Positions 14,573-24,200 of a stretch of DNA of 64,000 bases are shown here, piece by piece. A program made the position numbers and the translations under genes. The stretch comes from Geothrix sp. (lineage in GTDB: Bacteria > Acidobacteriota > Holophagae > Holophagales > Holophagaceae), in assembly GCF_030219325.1 (NCBI RefSeq), contig NZ_CP126625.1:2592857-2656856 (forward strand). The letters run 5' to 3'. The notes beneath the pieces were generated by a model that saw only the letters and a program-made list of their open reading frames with translations, was not told the origin of the DNA and searched no databases. The number at the start of each line of letters is the position of its first letter. Within the stretch, counting starts at the first letter, position 1.

Positions 14573-16642
14573 CTACTTCCCCAGCGCCTCGTCCGCGAGG
14601 TGGCCGGCGTCCATGATCTTGCGCAGGGCCTCGAGGATGGCGCGGACATCGGTGGCCACGGCGCGCTTGGTGGCGGCGTCGTAGACGTAGTACCCGCCCT
14701 GCCCTTCGAGCACGCTGTCGAAGTTGATGCCCACGAACTCGCCCTTGGCGTTCACCACGGGGCTGCCGGAGTTGCCACCCACCGTGTCGCAGCCGTAGGC
14801 GAAGTTGAAGGGCGTCTCCAGCGCGAGGCGGCCCTTGGCCTGCAACCAGCGCTCGGGCAGCGTGAAGGCGCCATCCTCGGCGGCCGCGGCGTTGCCGCCC
14901 CAGCCCGCGTGGCGGTCGTAGAGCCCGAGGAAGGTGGTGAAGGGCTGGGCCTTGGTGCCGCTGCCGGTGTCGTAGGTGGCGACGGGCCCCCAGCTCAGGC
15001 GCAGGGTGAAGGTGGCGTCGGGGTACTGGGACTTGCCCAGGGCCTGGAAACGGGCCCGGGCGATGCGCCCGCCGTGCTCGGCGAAGACGCTCTGCACCTG
15101 GTCCTCCCACTGCCGCTGGACGCCCCGCTGGAAGGGATCCAGCACCCGGGCCAGCGCGAGCATGGGGTCCGGATGGCTGGCGAGGGCCTCGCGGCCGCCC
15201 TCCAGGAGCTGCTTGCGGAAGGCCGGATCCTGGAGCCGGGTGCCGGCGCAGGCCGCCTTCGCCACGGCCCCGGGGGTGCGTCCGCCCAGGATGGCTTTCA
15301 CGAAGGGATGGCCCTCGCCCAGTTGCTCCTGCGCTTCGCGGAGGACCCAGGCCAGCCGTGCCTCATCCAGGCCCATGCGCACCGGGCGCGGGCTCAGCAG
15401 CCGCTCCCGGGTGGCCTTCAGGCTGCCTTCGCTGAACTCGGGCAGGCGCTGGGCGGTGGGCCGGGCCTCCTCCTCCAGGATGCGCACGAGGGTGAGGGCG
15501 TGGCCGAACAGGACGCTGCCGCGGGTGCCCAGGCAGGTGTACTCCTTGAGTAGGGCCTTCTGGCGCTCGACGGCCTCCGCGATCCGGTCCCAGCTTCCGC
15601 CGGCGCTGGCCTGGAGTCCGGCCTCCCGGGCCACCGTGGCGCGCAGCTCCTCCTCGCGGGTGGCCACCAGCGCCAGGCTCTCGGGCTTGGCCAGGCCCAT
15701 GAGCTGGCCGCTGAGCCGCTTCTGGCCGTTGCTGATGCTGTAGACGGCGTCGGCGGAGGTGCGCGCGGCCTCGGTCGAGGTCTTCGCGTAGGCCTCCAGG
15801 GCCCGGCGCTGGCGCGCCAGGAAGGCGAGCTGGAAGGGGATGCCCACCTCCTTCGCGTAGCGCATCTGGGCCAGGGTCTGGCCCCGGTAGGTGACGCCGG
15901 GGTGCCCCGAGATGATCGTCAGGTCACCGGCCTTCAGGGGCGTCTGGGCGAAGGGCAGGAAGGCCTCGGGCCGGTAGGGCTTGCCATCTTCGTAGACGCG
16001 GAAGAGCGCGAAGTCCAGGTTCCAGCGGGGGTAGGTGTAGTTGTCGGGGTCGCCGCCGAAGCTGGCCACCTGGACTTCCGGCGCCGCCACCAGCCGCACG
16101 TCCTTGAACTTGCGGTAGCGGTAGAGCCAGTACTCGCCGCCCTGGTAGAGGGTGACGGGCTCGCAGGTGAGGCCGGTCTTCGCCTCCTCCACCTTGCGCA
16201 GGTCGGCCAGGGCGTTGCGCCGGGCCGTGAGCGCGTCCTTGTCGGCAGTGCCCGGCTTCACGGCGCCGTTCACGCGGGCGGTGACGTCCTCGCTGGAGAC
16301 CAGCATCATCAGCTCGAGCCCCGGCACCTTGACCTCCTGGGGCCGGGTGGCGGCGGTGAAGCCGTTCCTCACCAGGTCCGCAGCGGCGGTGGAGACCTGG
16401 GCGATGGCGTCGCGGCCCACGTGGTGGTTGGTGATCACCAGGCCGTCCCGGCTCACGAAGGCGCCGGTGCCGTTGGGGAAGCGCAGCGTGGCCAGCTGCA
16501 GGTTCTTCAGCCAGGCGGGACCGAGGTCCACCCCGTACTTGGCCTGGATGGCCTTGACCGGGACGTTGTCGAAGGTCCACATGCCCTCATCCGCGCGCAG
16601 CGCAGGCAGGGCGAAGAGCAGGGCGAGGGCGGAGAGGCGCAT
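14573..16642 (-). CDS. S46 family dipeptidyl-peptidase, divergent paralogue
   Basis: The product is 689 aa with a signal peptide (MRLSALALLFALPALRA). Exported S46 enzymes release dipeptides from peptide N-termini. The catalytic set is present: His73/74 in TNHHVG, Asp210 in YPRWNLDFALF, Ser625 in GGNSGSPVV. The Asn nine residues before the Asp, which binds the substrate amino group in DPP7/DPP11, is kept. At the S1-specificity position 18 residues after the Ser it has Ser643 (FDSVLEG), where its three neighbours have Gly (FDGNIE). It also has WNLD in place of H-x-LD. It is the last of four tandem genes. The ATG at 16642 follows a GGAG site. Confidence 0.9.
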   Translation of the reverse strand: MRLSALALLFALPALRADEGMWTFDNVPVKAIQAKYGVDLGPAWLKNLQLATLRFPNGTGAFVSRDGLVITNHHVGRDAIAQVSTAAADLVRNGFTAATRPQEVKVPGLELMMLVSSEDVTARVNGAVKPGTADKDALTARRNALADLRKVEEAKTGLTCEPVTLYQGGEYWLYRYRKFKDVRLVAAPEVQVASFGGDPDNYTYPRWNLDFALFRVYEDGKPYRPEAFLPFAQTPLKAGDLTIISGHPGVTYRGQTLAQMRYAKEVGIPFQLAFLARQRRALEAYAKTSTEAARTSADAVYSISNGQKRLSGQLMGLAKPESLALVATREEELRATVAREAGLQASAGGSWDRIAEAVERQKALLKEYTCLGTRGSVLFGHALTLVRILEEEARPTAQRLPEFSEGSLKATRERLLSPRPVRMGLDEARLAWVLREAQEQLGEGHPFVKAILGGRTPGAVAKAACAGTRLQDPAFRKQLLEGGREALASHPDPMLALARVLDPFQRGVQRQWEDQVQSVFAEHGGRIARARFQALGKSQYPDATFTLRLSWGPVATYDTGSGTKAQPFTTFLGLYDRHAGWGGNAAAAEDGAFTLPERWLQAKGRLALETPFNFAYGCDTVGGNSGSPVVNAKGEFVGINFDSVLEGQGGYYVYDAATKRAVATDVRAILEALRKIMDAGHLADEALGK

Positions 16643-16668
16643 CAGGAACTCCAAAATTCAAGAATGGG

Positions 16669-16754
16669 AACCGCAGATGTCGCAGATGACACAGATAAAA
16701 GCCACTCTCCCTCAGGGGATCATTTCATCTGCGCCATCTGCGTCATCTGCGGTT
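16669..16754. repeat. CGCAGATG-word stem-loop repeat between S46 genes
   Basis: The left arm AACCGCAGATGTCGCAGATG... is complementary to the right arm ...CATCTGCGTCATCTGCGGTT, with a ~35-bp central loop. It separates two S46 genes and could act as a processing or termination structure within the run. Confidence 0.75.
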
Positions 16755-16759
16755 AAAAA

Positions 16760-18820
16760 TCAGTTCTTGCCCGTCAGCTCGGTCACCAGGTGCTTGGCGT
16801 CGAAGACCTTGTCCAGGGCCTCCACGATGGCGCGGGCGTCCACGGAGAGGCAGCGGTTCACGCGCGAGTCGAAGTAGTACCGGCCCGCATTGCTTTCGAT
16901 GTTGCCGTCGAAGGCCAGGCCCACCAGCTCGCCCCGCTTGTCCACCACGGGGCTGCCGGAGTTGCCGCCGATGATGTCGTTGCTGGTGATGAAGTTGTAG
17001 GGCGTGAAGAGGTTCAGCTTGTCGCGGCGCTCGACCCAGCGGGCCGGCAGCTCCCAGGAACCCTCCTCGGCCTTGGGGCCCCAGGCGGCGGCGCGGTCGT
17101 AGAGCCCGGCAAAAGTGGTGAAGGGCTGGGCGAGGGTGCCGGAGAGGGGGTAGGTCTCCACGGCGCCGTACGAAAGGCGCAGCGTGAACGTGGCATCGGG
17201 ATAGGTGGAGGTGCCGTAGACGGCGAAGCGGGCCTTGGCGATGCGCGTGAGGTGCTCGGAGATCACCGACTGCAGGGCCTGCTGCTTCTTCTGGACCTCA
17301 TCCAGCTTGGGGGCGAGCTGGCGGGCCAGGACCAGGGCCGGGTCGGTGTACTCGAGGATGGCCTTGGGATCGCCTTCGACCAGCGCCTTGCGCAGGGCCG
17401 GATCGCCGAGCTTGGAACCGGCAAGCAGGGCCTTGGCCGCGGCCTCAGGCGACTTCCCGGCCAGCAGGGCCTGGGTGGCGGGGTGGGCCGCGCCCAGCTC
17501 CTGCTGCACGGTGGCCAGGAAGCCCTGCAACGCGAAGGCCTCCTGTCCGGCGGCGGCGGGATCGATCCGCATGAGACGGGCCTTCAGGCCGGCCAGGGAC
17601 TTCTCGTCGCGGTACTGCGGCGCGCGCTGGTCGGCGGGCTTGGCCATCTCCACGGCGTAGCGGTGCAGGCCCAGGGCGCTACCCAGGGTCTCGCTGCGCA
17701 TGGCGCCGAGGAGGGAAGCCTCCGGGGCCCCCGCCTTCTGCTGCGCCACGGCCTCCTCGACCTTCGCCCAGCTCTGGCCGGCCGAGGCCTTCAGCCTGGG
17801 ATCGGCGTCCACCTTGGTGCGCAATTCCTTCTCCGCCTCGGCCACCTTGGCCATGGCCACCTTGTCCCGCAGGCCATCGGTCTCGCCGGCCACCACCTTG
17901 TAGGCGTTCTCGACGCCCATGAGCTGGTCGGAGACGACGCGGGCCTGCTCCCCGCCCTGGGCCGCGTAGGCGCGCAGCGAGGTGCGCATGCGGTCCAGGC
18001 CGCGGAGGGCCAGGGGATTGGTCACGTCGCGCTTGGCCTCCATCTGGGCCAGGGTCTCCAGCCGCGAGGTGCGGCCGGGGTGGCCGACCGTGAAGGTCAG
18101 GTCGCCATAGGCCACGCCCTTCCCGGTCCAGGCCAGGTGATGGGCCGGCGCGTAGGGCTTGCCGTTCTCGTAGACGCGGAAGAGGCTGAAGTCCAGGTCG
18201 TGCCGGGGCCAGCTGAAGTTGTCCCAGTCCTTGCCGAAGGCGGCCACGCCGTATTCGGGGGACATCACCAGGCGCACGTCGGTGTGCTTCTTGTAGCGGT
18301 AGATCCAGGTCTGCCCGCCCTGGTAGAGCGTGACGGGCTGGCAGTCGAGGCCGGTCTTCGCGCCCTGCTCCTTCACCAGGGCCGCCAGGGCCTCGGCCTT
18401 GGCCTTGGCCGCGGCCTGCTCGTCGGCGCCGGCCGGGACGGCCTTCTCCACCTGCGCCGTCACGTCCTCCATCTCGAGCAGCGTGTAGAGCGCCAGCCCC
18501 GGCACCTTGAGCTCCTGGTCGCGGCCCATGGCCACGAAGCCGTTCTTCACGTAGTCGTGCTGCGCGTCGGAGACCACCTGGGTCCAGTGGTGGCCCACGT
18601 GGTGGTTGGTCAGCACCAGGCCGTCCTTGCTCACGAAGGAGCCCGAGCCGCCGGGGAAGCGCACGGCCGACAGGCGCACGTGGTCCAGCCAGGCCTGGTC
18701 CGGCGCCCAGCCGTACTTGGCCTGGATCTTCTTGGTGGGCAGGTTGTCGAAGGTCCACATGCCCTCGTCCGCGCGCAGCGCAGGCAGGACAAGCAAGAGG
18801 GCGAGGGCAGTCAAACGCAT
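16760..18820 (-). CDS. S46 family dipeptidyl-peptidase (DPP7-like pocket)
   Basis: The product is 686 aa with a signal peptide (MRLTALALLLVLPALRA). Catalytic residues are His73/74 (TNHHVG), Asp210 (WPRHDLDFSLF) and Ser621 (GGNSGSPVV). The substrate-amine-binding Asn is present in DNFSWPR. The S1 position is Gly639 (FDGNIE), the residue associated with broad hydrophobic DPP7-type specificity rather than the Arg of acidic-specific DPP11. Start ATG is at 18820. Third of four tandem paralogues in transcription order, flanked on both sides by stem-loop repeats. Confidence 0.92.
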   Translation of the reverse strand: MRLTALALLLVLPALRADEGMWTFDNLPTKKIQAKYGWAPDQAWLDHVRLSAVRFPGGSGSFVSKDGLVLTNHHVGHHWTQVVSDAQHDYVKNGFVAMGRDQELKVPGLALYTLLEMEDVTAQVEKAVPAGADEQAAAKAKAEALAALVKEQGAKTGLDCQPVTLYQGGQTWIYRYKKHTDVRLVMSPEYGVAAFGKDWDNFSWPRHDLDFSLFRVYENGKPYAPAHHLAWTGKGVAYGDLTFTVGHPGRTSRLETLAQMEAKRDVTNPLALRGLDRMRTSLRAYAAQGGEQARVVSDQLMGVENAYKVVAGETDGLRDKVAMAKVAEAEKELRTKVDADPRLKASAGQSWAKVEEAVAQQKAGAPEASLLGAMRSETLGSALGLHRYAVEMAKPADQRAPQYRDEKSLAGLKARLMRIDPAAAGQEAFALQGFLATVQQELGAAHPATQALLAGKSPEAAAKALLAGSKLGDPALRKALVEGDPKAILEYTDPALVLARQLAPKLDEVQKKQQALQSVISEHLTRIAKARFAVYGTSTYPDATFTLRLSYGAVETYPLSGTLAQPFTTFAGLYDRAAAWGPKAEEGSWELPARWVERRDKLNLFTPYNFITSNDIIGGNSGSPVVDKRGELVGLAFDGNIESNAGRYYFDSRVNRCLSVDARAIVEALDKVFDAKHLVTELTGKN

Positions 18821-18846
18821 AGAAAACTCCGGGGATGAACAACGGG

Positions 18847-18931
18847 AACCGCAGATGTCGCAGATGACGCAGATATGAACCGTTCAGTGGTGGAGGGTCA
18901 TTCCATCTGCGCAATCTGCGTCATCTGCGGT
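18847..18931. repeat. CGCAGATG-word stem-loop repeat between S46 genes
   Basis: Nearly the same arms as the copy at 16669 (AACCGCAGATGTCGCAGATG and CATCTGCGTCATCTGCGGT), with an unrelated loop. Conservation of the arms and not of the loop suggests that the structure is what is maintained. Confidence 0.75.
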
Positions 18932-18941
18932 GAAAAAAATC

Positions 18942-21026
18942 CTATTTGCCTGTCAGTTCGGCGGCGAGGTGGGGCGCGTCGTAGACCTTCACCAGGGCTT
19001 CGAGGATGGCGCGGGCATCCACGGAGACACTGCGGTTCACCTTCTCGTCGTAGAAGTAGCGCCCGGCATTGCCTTCGATGTTGCCGTCGAAGAGCAGGCC
19101 CACCAGCTCGCCCTTGCGGTTCACCACGGGGCTGCCGGAGTTGCCGCCGGTGGTGTCCACGGTGTGGGAGAAGTTGAGGGGCGTCTTGAGGTCCAGCTGG
19201 CCCATGCGGTCCAGCCAGCGCTGGGGCAGGTTCCAGTCGGTGTGGTCCTTGGCCTGGTTGCCGCCCCAGCCGAGGTGGCGGTCGTAGAGGCCGAGGTAGG
19301 TGGTGAAGGGCTGGATGAGGGTGCCGTTGGCCGGGTAGGTGGACACGGCGCCGTAGGTGATGCGCAGGCTGCCGGTGGCATCGGGGGGGAGGGTCTTGCC
19401 ATAGACGGCGAAGCGGGCCTTGGCGATGCGGGCGCCGTGCTCGTCGAGGATGGCCTTCACGCCGTCCTGCTTCCTGCGGAGGGCCAGCAGCGTGGGCTCC
19501 AGCTTGCGGGCCAACTGGATCATGGGATCGGTGCTCTCGGCCACGGCCTTGGCGCCGCCCTCGACCAGGGCCTTCCGCACGGCGGGGTCGGCCAGCCTGG
19601 TGCCTTCCACCAGGGCCTTGGCCACGTCGGCGGGCTTGCGGCCGCCGAGGATCGCGCCCACGAAGGGGTGCTTCGGGCCCAGCTCCCTGGCCGCATCCTC
19701 CAGGCCGCGGGTGAAGAGGAGGGTCTCCTGCTCGGGGTTGGGCGCCTGTCCCATCATCCCGGTGGCGGGCCCGGCGAGGCGGGTCTTCAGGGTCTTGAGG
19801 CCGCTCTCGGAGCGGTACTCCGTGAGGCGCTTCTCCACGGGCAGGTCCAGCTGCTCGCCAAGGCGCACCAGCGCGAGGGCCTGGCCCAGGGTGGTGGAGC
19901 GGGCGGCGCCCACGTACTGGGTCTCCTTGGCCAATCCGGCCTGGGTCTTCAGGGCCTGCTCGATCTTCGTCCAGCTCTGGCCCGTGGTGGCGGACAGCTT
20001 GGGGTCCTTGGCCACGGCGGCCTTCAGGGCCTTCTCGTCGGCCTCGATGCGCTTCATGGCCTCGGGATCCTTCAGGCCGGCCAGGGCGCCCTCGTTGGCC
20101 TTGGCGCCGTTGTTGACGCCGAGGATGAGGGTCTGGACCTGGCGGGCGTGCTCGGCGCTGCGCTTGCCGTACTCCTCGAGGATGCCGCGCGTGCGGTCCG
20201 CGGAGCGCAGGTAGGCGGGGATGCCCAGGTCGCGGTCGTACTTCATCTGGGCGAAGGTCTGCAGGCGGCTGGTGCGGCCGGGGTGGCCCACCACGAAGGT
20301 GAGGTCGCCGGTCTTCAGGCCCTCGGTACTCCAGGTGAGGTGGTGGGGCGGGTTGTAGGGCTTGTCGTTCTCGTAGACGCGCACGAGGGAGAAGTCCAGG
20401 TCATGCCGCGGGTAGGTGAAGTTGTCGTAGTCACCGCCGAAGGCCGCCACGGCGATCTCGGGCGCGGCCACCAGGCGCACGTCCTTGAAGACCTTGAAGC
20501 CGTACATCCAGGTCTCGCCGCCCTGGTAGAGGTTCACGGCGTCGTAGGTGAGGCCGCCCTGCTTCTCCAGCTCGGCCTTGATGGCATCCAGCTCCTTGGC
20601 GCGGGCCTCGGCGGCCTTCTTCTCGGAGAGCCCCGCGGGCACGGCCCTGGCCACGCGCTCGGTCACGTTCTCCATGGCCATGAGCGTGCGGTACGTGAGG
20701 CCGGGGATCTTGAGCTCCTGCTCGCGGGTGGTGGCCACGAACCCGTTCTTCACCAGGTCGCGCTCCTTGGTGGAGAGGCGCTGGATGGAGCCGCGGGTGC
20801 AGTGGTGGTTGGTGAGCACGAGGCCGTCGGCGCTCACGAAGGAGCCCGTGCAGCCGCCCAGGGTGAGCGTAGAGAGGCGCACGTGGTCGATCCAGTCCTT
20901 CGAGGGTTCGAAGGCGTACTTCTCCTTCAGCTGCTTCAGGGGCAGGTTGTCGAAGGTCCACATGCCCTCCTCGGCGCGCAGCGCGGGAAGGGCGAGCAGG
21001 AGGGCAAGGGCGGTAAGGCGGCGCAT
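18942..21026 (-). CDS. S46 family dipeptidyl-peptidase (DPP7-like pocket, TNHHC)
   Basis: The product is 694 aa with a signal peptide (MRRLTALALLLALPALRA). Catalytic residues are His74/75 in TNHHCTRG, Asp211 in YPRHDLDFSLV and Ser630 in GGNSGSPVV; Gly648 is at the S1 position. It is the only one of the four with Cys after the His pair, as in Bacteroidetes DPP7/DPP11. The gene lies 23 bp after the stop of the upstream paralogue, so the two are probably co-transcribed. Confidence 0.92.
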   Translation of the reverse strand: MRRLTALALLLALPALRAEEGMWTFDNLPLKQLKEKYAFEPSKDWIDHVRLSTLTLGGCTGSFVSADGLVLTNHHCTRGSIQRLSTKERDLVKNGFVATTREQELKIPGLTYRTLMAMENVTERVARAVPAGLSEKKAAEARAKELDAIKAELEKQGGLTYDAVNLYQGGETWMYGFKVFKDVRLVAAPEIAVAAFGGDYDNFTYPRHDLDFSLVRVYENDKPYNPPHHLTWSTEGLKTGDLTFVVGHPGRTSRLQTFAQMKYDRDLGIPAYLRSADRTRGILEEYGKRSAEHARQVQTLILGVNNGAKANEGALAGLKDPEAMKRIEADEKALKAAVAKDPKLSATTGQSWTKIEQALKTQAGLAKETQYVGAARSTTLGQALALVRLGEQLDLPVEKRLTEYRSESGLKTLKTRLAGPATGMMGQAPNPEQETLLFTRGLEDAARELGPKHPFVGAILGGRKPADVAKALVEGTRLADPAVRKALVEGGAKAVAESTDPMIQLARKLEPTLLALRRKQDGVKAILDEHGARIAKARFAVYGKTLPPDATGSLRITYGAVSTYPANGTLIQPFTTYLGLYDRHLGWGGNQAKDHTDWNLPQRWLDRMGQLDLKTPLNFSHTVDTTGGNSGSPVVNRKGELVGLLFDGNIEGNAGRYFYDEKVNRSVSVDARAILEALVKVYDAPHLAAELTGK

Positions 21027-21049
21027 GGTGTCTCCGGAGGGCGGAAGGA

Positions 21050-23131
21050 TTACTTGCCGGTCAGCTCGGCCACGAGCGCGGTGGCGCCGTAGACCTTGTC
21101 GAGCGCGTGGAGGATGGCGCGGGCATCCAGCGAGACGCCGCGGTTGGCCGCCTCGTCGTAGTAGTAGTTGCCGGGCAGCATCTCGATGTTGCCGTCGAAG
21201 ATGAGACCCACCAGCTCGCCCTTGCGGTCGATCACCGGGGAGCCGGAATTGCCCCCGATGATGTCCACCTTGTGGGCGAAGTTGAAGGGGACCGCGGGAT
21301 CCATGGCGCCGCGCCGGTCGATCCAGCGCTGCGGCAGGACCCAGGCGCCGTCGTGGGCCCGGGCCGCGTTGCCGCCCCAGCCGTCGTGGCGATCATAGAG
21401 GCCACCGATGGTGGTGAAGGGCTGCATCAGGGTGCCGTTGGCCTTGTATTCGGCCACGGGGCCGTACGTGAGGCGCATGGTGAAGGTGGCGTCGGGATAG
21501 GTGTTCTTGCCGTAGACCGCGAAGCGGGCCTTGGCGATGCGCGCGCCGTGCTCGGCCACGACGCTGGTGACCAGCTCGTCCTGCTTCTTCCGGAGCTCCC
21601 GGGTGATGGGTTCGAGTTTCCGGGCGAGGAGGATCATGGGGTCCGAGCTCTCGGCGACGGCCTTCTTGCCGCCGGCCAGGAGGGCCTTGCGGACCTCGGG
21701 ATCACTGAGCCTGGAGCCTTCCACGGCCGCCTTGGCCACCTCGGCGGGGGACTTGCCGCCCAGCATGGCCTTCACGAAGCGGTGCTGGGGGCCCAGCTCC
21801 CGGGCGGCCTGGGCCAGCCCGCGCGTGAACATGAAGATCTCCTGCTCCTTGTAGAAGGGGGCGGGCACGCCCTGGCGGGCCTTGGCGGTCTTCAGGCTGG
21901 CGTCGCTGTACTCGGGCAGCCGCTGGTCGCTGGGCAGGGCCTCCTGGTCGGTGATGCGCACCAGGGAGAGGGCATGCCCCAGCAGGGTGGAATGGGCCGT
22001 GCCGACGTAGCTCTGGTCCTTGATGAGCCCCCGGGCCGCCTTCATGGCCTGCTCGATCCGGGTCCAGCTCTGGCCCGCCTGGGCCTGGAGCGCGGGCGAC
22101 TTGGCCACCTTGGCGCGCAGGGCCTCCTCGTGCGCCTGGATGCGGGCGAGGGCCTCCTTGTTCTTCAAGCCGGCGAGGTAGCCGCTGCGGGCCTTGAGGC
22201 CGTTCTCGATGCCGAGGATCTGGGTCTCGACCTGGCGCGCCGCCTCCGGGGAGGCCTTCCCGAACTCGATCAGACCCTGCCGGCGGGATTCCAGGTCCTT
22301 CAGGCCCATGGGCAGGGCGAAGTCGCGGGCGTAGGCCATCTGGGCCAGGGTGTCCTGCCGGTTGGTGCGGCCGGGGTGCCCCGTCACGAAGGTGAGGTCG
22401 CCCGCCTTGAGCCCCGTCTCCGTCCACTTGAGGAAATCCTTCGGCTGGTAGGGCTGGCCGTTCTCGTAGACGCGGAAGAGGGTCATGTCCAGGCTGTGGC
22501 GGGGATAGGTGAAGTTGTCGAAATCGCCGCCGAACAGGGCCACCTGCAGCTCGGGCGCGAACACCAGCCGCACGTCGGTGTGCTTCTTGTAGCTGTAGAT
22601 CCAGTGCTCGCCGCCCTGGTAGAGGCTCACGTGCTCGCAGGTGAGGCCGCTCTTCTCCTGCATCTCCTTCTTGATCTTCTCGATTTCCGCGTCCCGGAGC
22701 TTCAGCGCCTCCTTCTCGGGGGTGCCGGCCGGCACGGCCCGGGAGAGGCGATCCGTGATGTCGTCCATGGCCATGAGGGTCACGAGCTCGAGCCCGGGCA
22801 CCTTGATCTCGGCCTCGCGGTTCGCGGCGCTGAAGCCGTTCTTGACGTAGTCGTGCTCCTTGCTGCTCACCCGCTGGATCCAGCCGCGGCCCACGTGGTG
22901 GTTGGTGAGCACCAGACCGTCCCTGCTCACGAAGGAGCCCGAGGCACCCGGGAAGCGGAGGCAGGAGAGGCGCAGGTGGTCCAGCCAGGCCTGATCCGGC
23001 GCCCAGCCGTACTTGGCCTGGATGGCCTTGGTGGGCAGGTTGTCGAAGGTCCACATGCCTTCTTCGGCCCGCAGGGAGGCGGCGGCCAGGGTGAAACCCA
23101 GAAGGGACAGGGCCAGGGAACGGGGCTTCAT
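21050..23131 (-). CDS. S46 family dipeptidyl-peptidase, first of four
   Basis: The product is 693 aa. The start at 23131 was chosen for the signal peptide MKPRSLALSLLGFTLAAAS; the frame is open 73 codons further upstream with no coding character. Catalytic residues are His77/78 (TNHHVG), Asp215 (YPRHSLDMTLF) and Ser629 (GGNSGSPVI), with Gly647 at the S1 position. It is the promoter-proximal gene of the S46 run. The 217-bp region upstream separates it from the divergent beta-barrel gene. Confidence 0.92.
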   Translation of the reverse strand: MKPRSLALSLLGFTLAAASLRAEEGMWTFDNLPTKAIQAKYGWAPDQAWLDHLRLSCLRFPGASGSFVSRDGLVLTNHHVGRGWIQRVSSKEHDYVKNGFSAANREAEIKVPGLELVTLMAMDDITDRLSRAVPAGTPEKEALKLRDAEIEKIKKEMQEKSGLTCEHVSLYQGGEHWIYSYKKHTDVRLVFAPELQVALFGGDFDNFTYPRHSLDMTLFRVYENGQPYQPKDFLKWTETGLKAGDLTFVTGHPGRTNRQDTLAQMAYARDFALPMGLKDLESRRQGLIEFGKASPEAARQVETQILGIENGLKARSGYLAGLKNKEALARIQAHEEALRAKVAKSPALQAQAGQSWTRIEQAMKAARGLIKDQSYVGTAHSTLLGHALSLVRITDQEALPSDQRLPEYSDASLKTAKARQGVPAPFYKEQEIFMFTRGLAQAARELGPQHRFVKAMLGGKSPAEVAKAAVEGSRLSDPEVRKALLAGGKKAVAESSDPMILLARKLEPITRELRKKQDELVTSVVAEHGARIAKARFAVYGKNTYPDATFTMRLTYGPVAEYKANGTLMQPFTTIGGLYDRHDGWGGNAARAHDGAWVLPQRWIDRRGAMDPAVPFNFAHKVDIIGGNSGSPVIDRKGELVGLIFDGNIEMLPGNYYYDEAANRGVSLDARAILHALDKVYGATALVAELTGK

Positions 23132-23348
23132 GCGGGCTCCAGACAGGGTCAGAGGAAAGACCATCGTATCACTAAGTATCCGCCCCCCGGCCGGGCGCAC
23201 CCTGCACAGAATCAAGCCGATCCATTTCCATTCGATGTTAAGTAGGGATGACAGTCGACCCTTCAGTCCCCCCCGGATCAGGTGATCATCGTCACTTGGG
23301 AACCAGGATGTCTTGAATGTTTTACAATTGAGACTCAGGATCATAAAC

Positions 23349-24182
23349 ATGACGAACCCAACCTCCCCCCTCCTCTACCGGCTCCTTCCCGCCCTCCTCC
23401 TCGCCGCTTCGCTGACGGCCCAGGAGAAGAAGGAAGGCCCCATCCAGGACAACTCCTTCCTCGTGGAGGAGGCCTACAACCAGGAACCCGGCGTGGTGCA
23501 GCACATCAGCACCTTCACCCGCTTCCAGGAATCCAAGGACTGGATCTACACCTTCACCCAGGAATGGCCCGTGGGCGGCATCACCCACCAGCTCAGCTAT
23601 ACCCTGCCCTGGCAGCGCCTGGCCTCCCTCGACGGCAAGCAGGCCTTCGGGGATGTCGCCCTCAACTACCGCTACCAGCTGCTCGGCGACGGCGAGGCCA
23701 AGGTGGCCATCGCGCCCCGCCTGTCCGTCCTGCTGCCCACCGGGGACGAGAAGACCGGCTACGGCCGCGGCGCCACCGGCATCCAGGTCATGTTCCCGGT
23801 GAGCGTGGTCCTGACCGACACCCTCGTGGCCCACTCCAACGTGGGCGCCACCCGCACCCCGAACGCCAAGAACCCCCTCGGCGACAAGGCCACCACCCAG
23901 GACCTGGCCCTGGGCCAGAGCTTCATCTGGCTCGTCAATTCCCGCTTCAACCTGATGCTGGAGTACGTCCACACCCGCAGCCAGGCCGTCATCGGCCCCG
24001 ACCAGACCCAGGTCCAGACCGCCACCTACCTGAGCCCCGGCATCCGCTGGGCCTACAACTTCCCCAGCGGCCTCCAGATCGTGCCGGGCATCGCCGCGCC
24101 CATCGGCGTGGGGGCCAGCCGCGGCGAGAAGGCGATCTTCCTCTACCTGAGCTTCGAGCACCCCTTCACCAAGACGAAGTAG
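23349..24182 (+). CDS. outer-membrane beta-barrel protein (MetA/phenol-degradation-transporter-like)
   Basis: The product is 277 aa with a signal peptide (MTNPTSPLLYRLLPALLLAAS). It has alternating amphipathic strands typical of small barrels, including LSYTLPWQRL, VALNYRYQLLGD and VAIAPRLSVLLPTGDEKTG, and it ends in a hydrophobic C-terminal strand. The GDE-P-TG-type pattern resembles the MetA-pathway transporter family, whose real function is unknown. The ATG at 23349 is the start of the signal peptide. It faces the metal-uptake genes convergently. Confidence 0.7.
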   Translation: MTNPTSPLLYRLLPALLLAASLTAQEKKEGPIQDNSFLVEEAYNQEPGVVQHISTFTRFQESKDWIYTFTQEWPVGGITHQLSYTLPWQRLASLDGKQAFGDVALNYRYQLLGDGEAKVAIAPRLSVLLPTGDEKTGYGRGATGIQVMFPVSVVLTDTLVAHSNVGATRTPNAKNPLGDKATTQDLALGQSFIWLVNSRFNLMLEYVHTRSQAVIGPDQTQVQTATYLSPGIRWAYNFPSGLQIVPGIAAPIGVGASRGEKAIFLYLSFEHPFTKTK

Positions 24183-24200
24183 CCGCCCGGCCCGCCCGAT

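Noticed and set aside
16790-21092. Very long plus-strand open frames opposite the S46 peptidase genes
   Set aside because: Shadow frames of the same His/Gly/Val/Leu-rich kind repeated over each paralogue; no domain or start signal.
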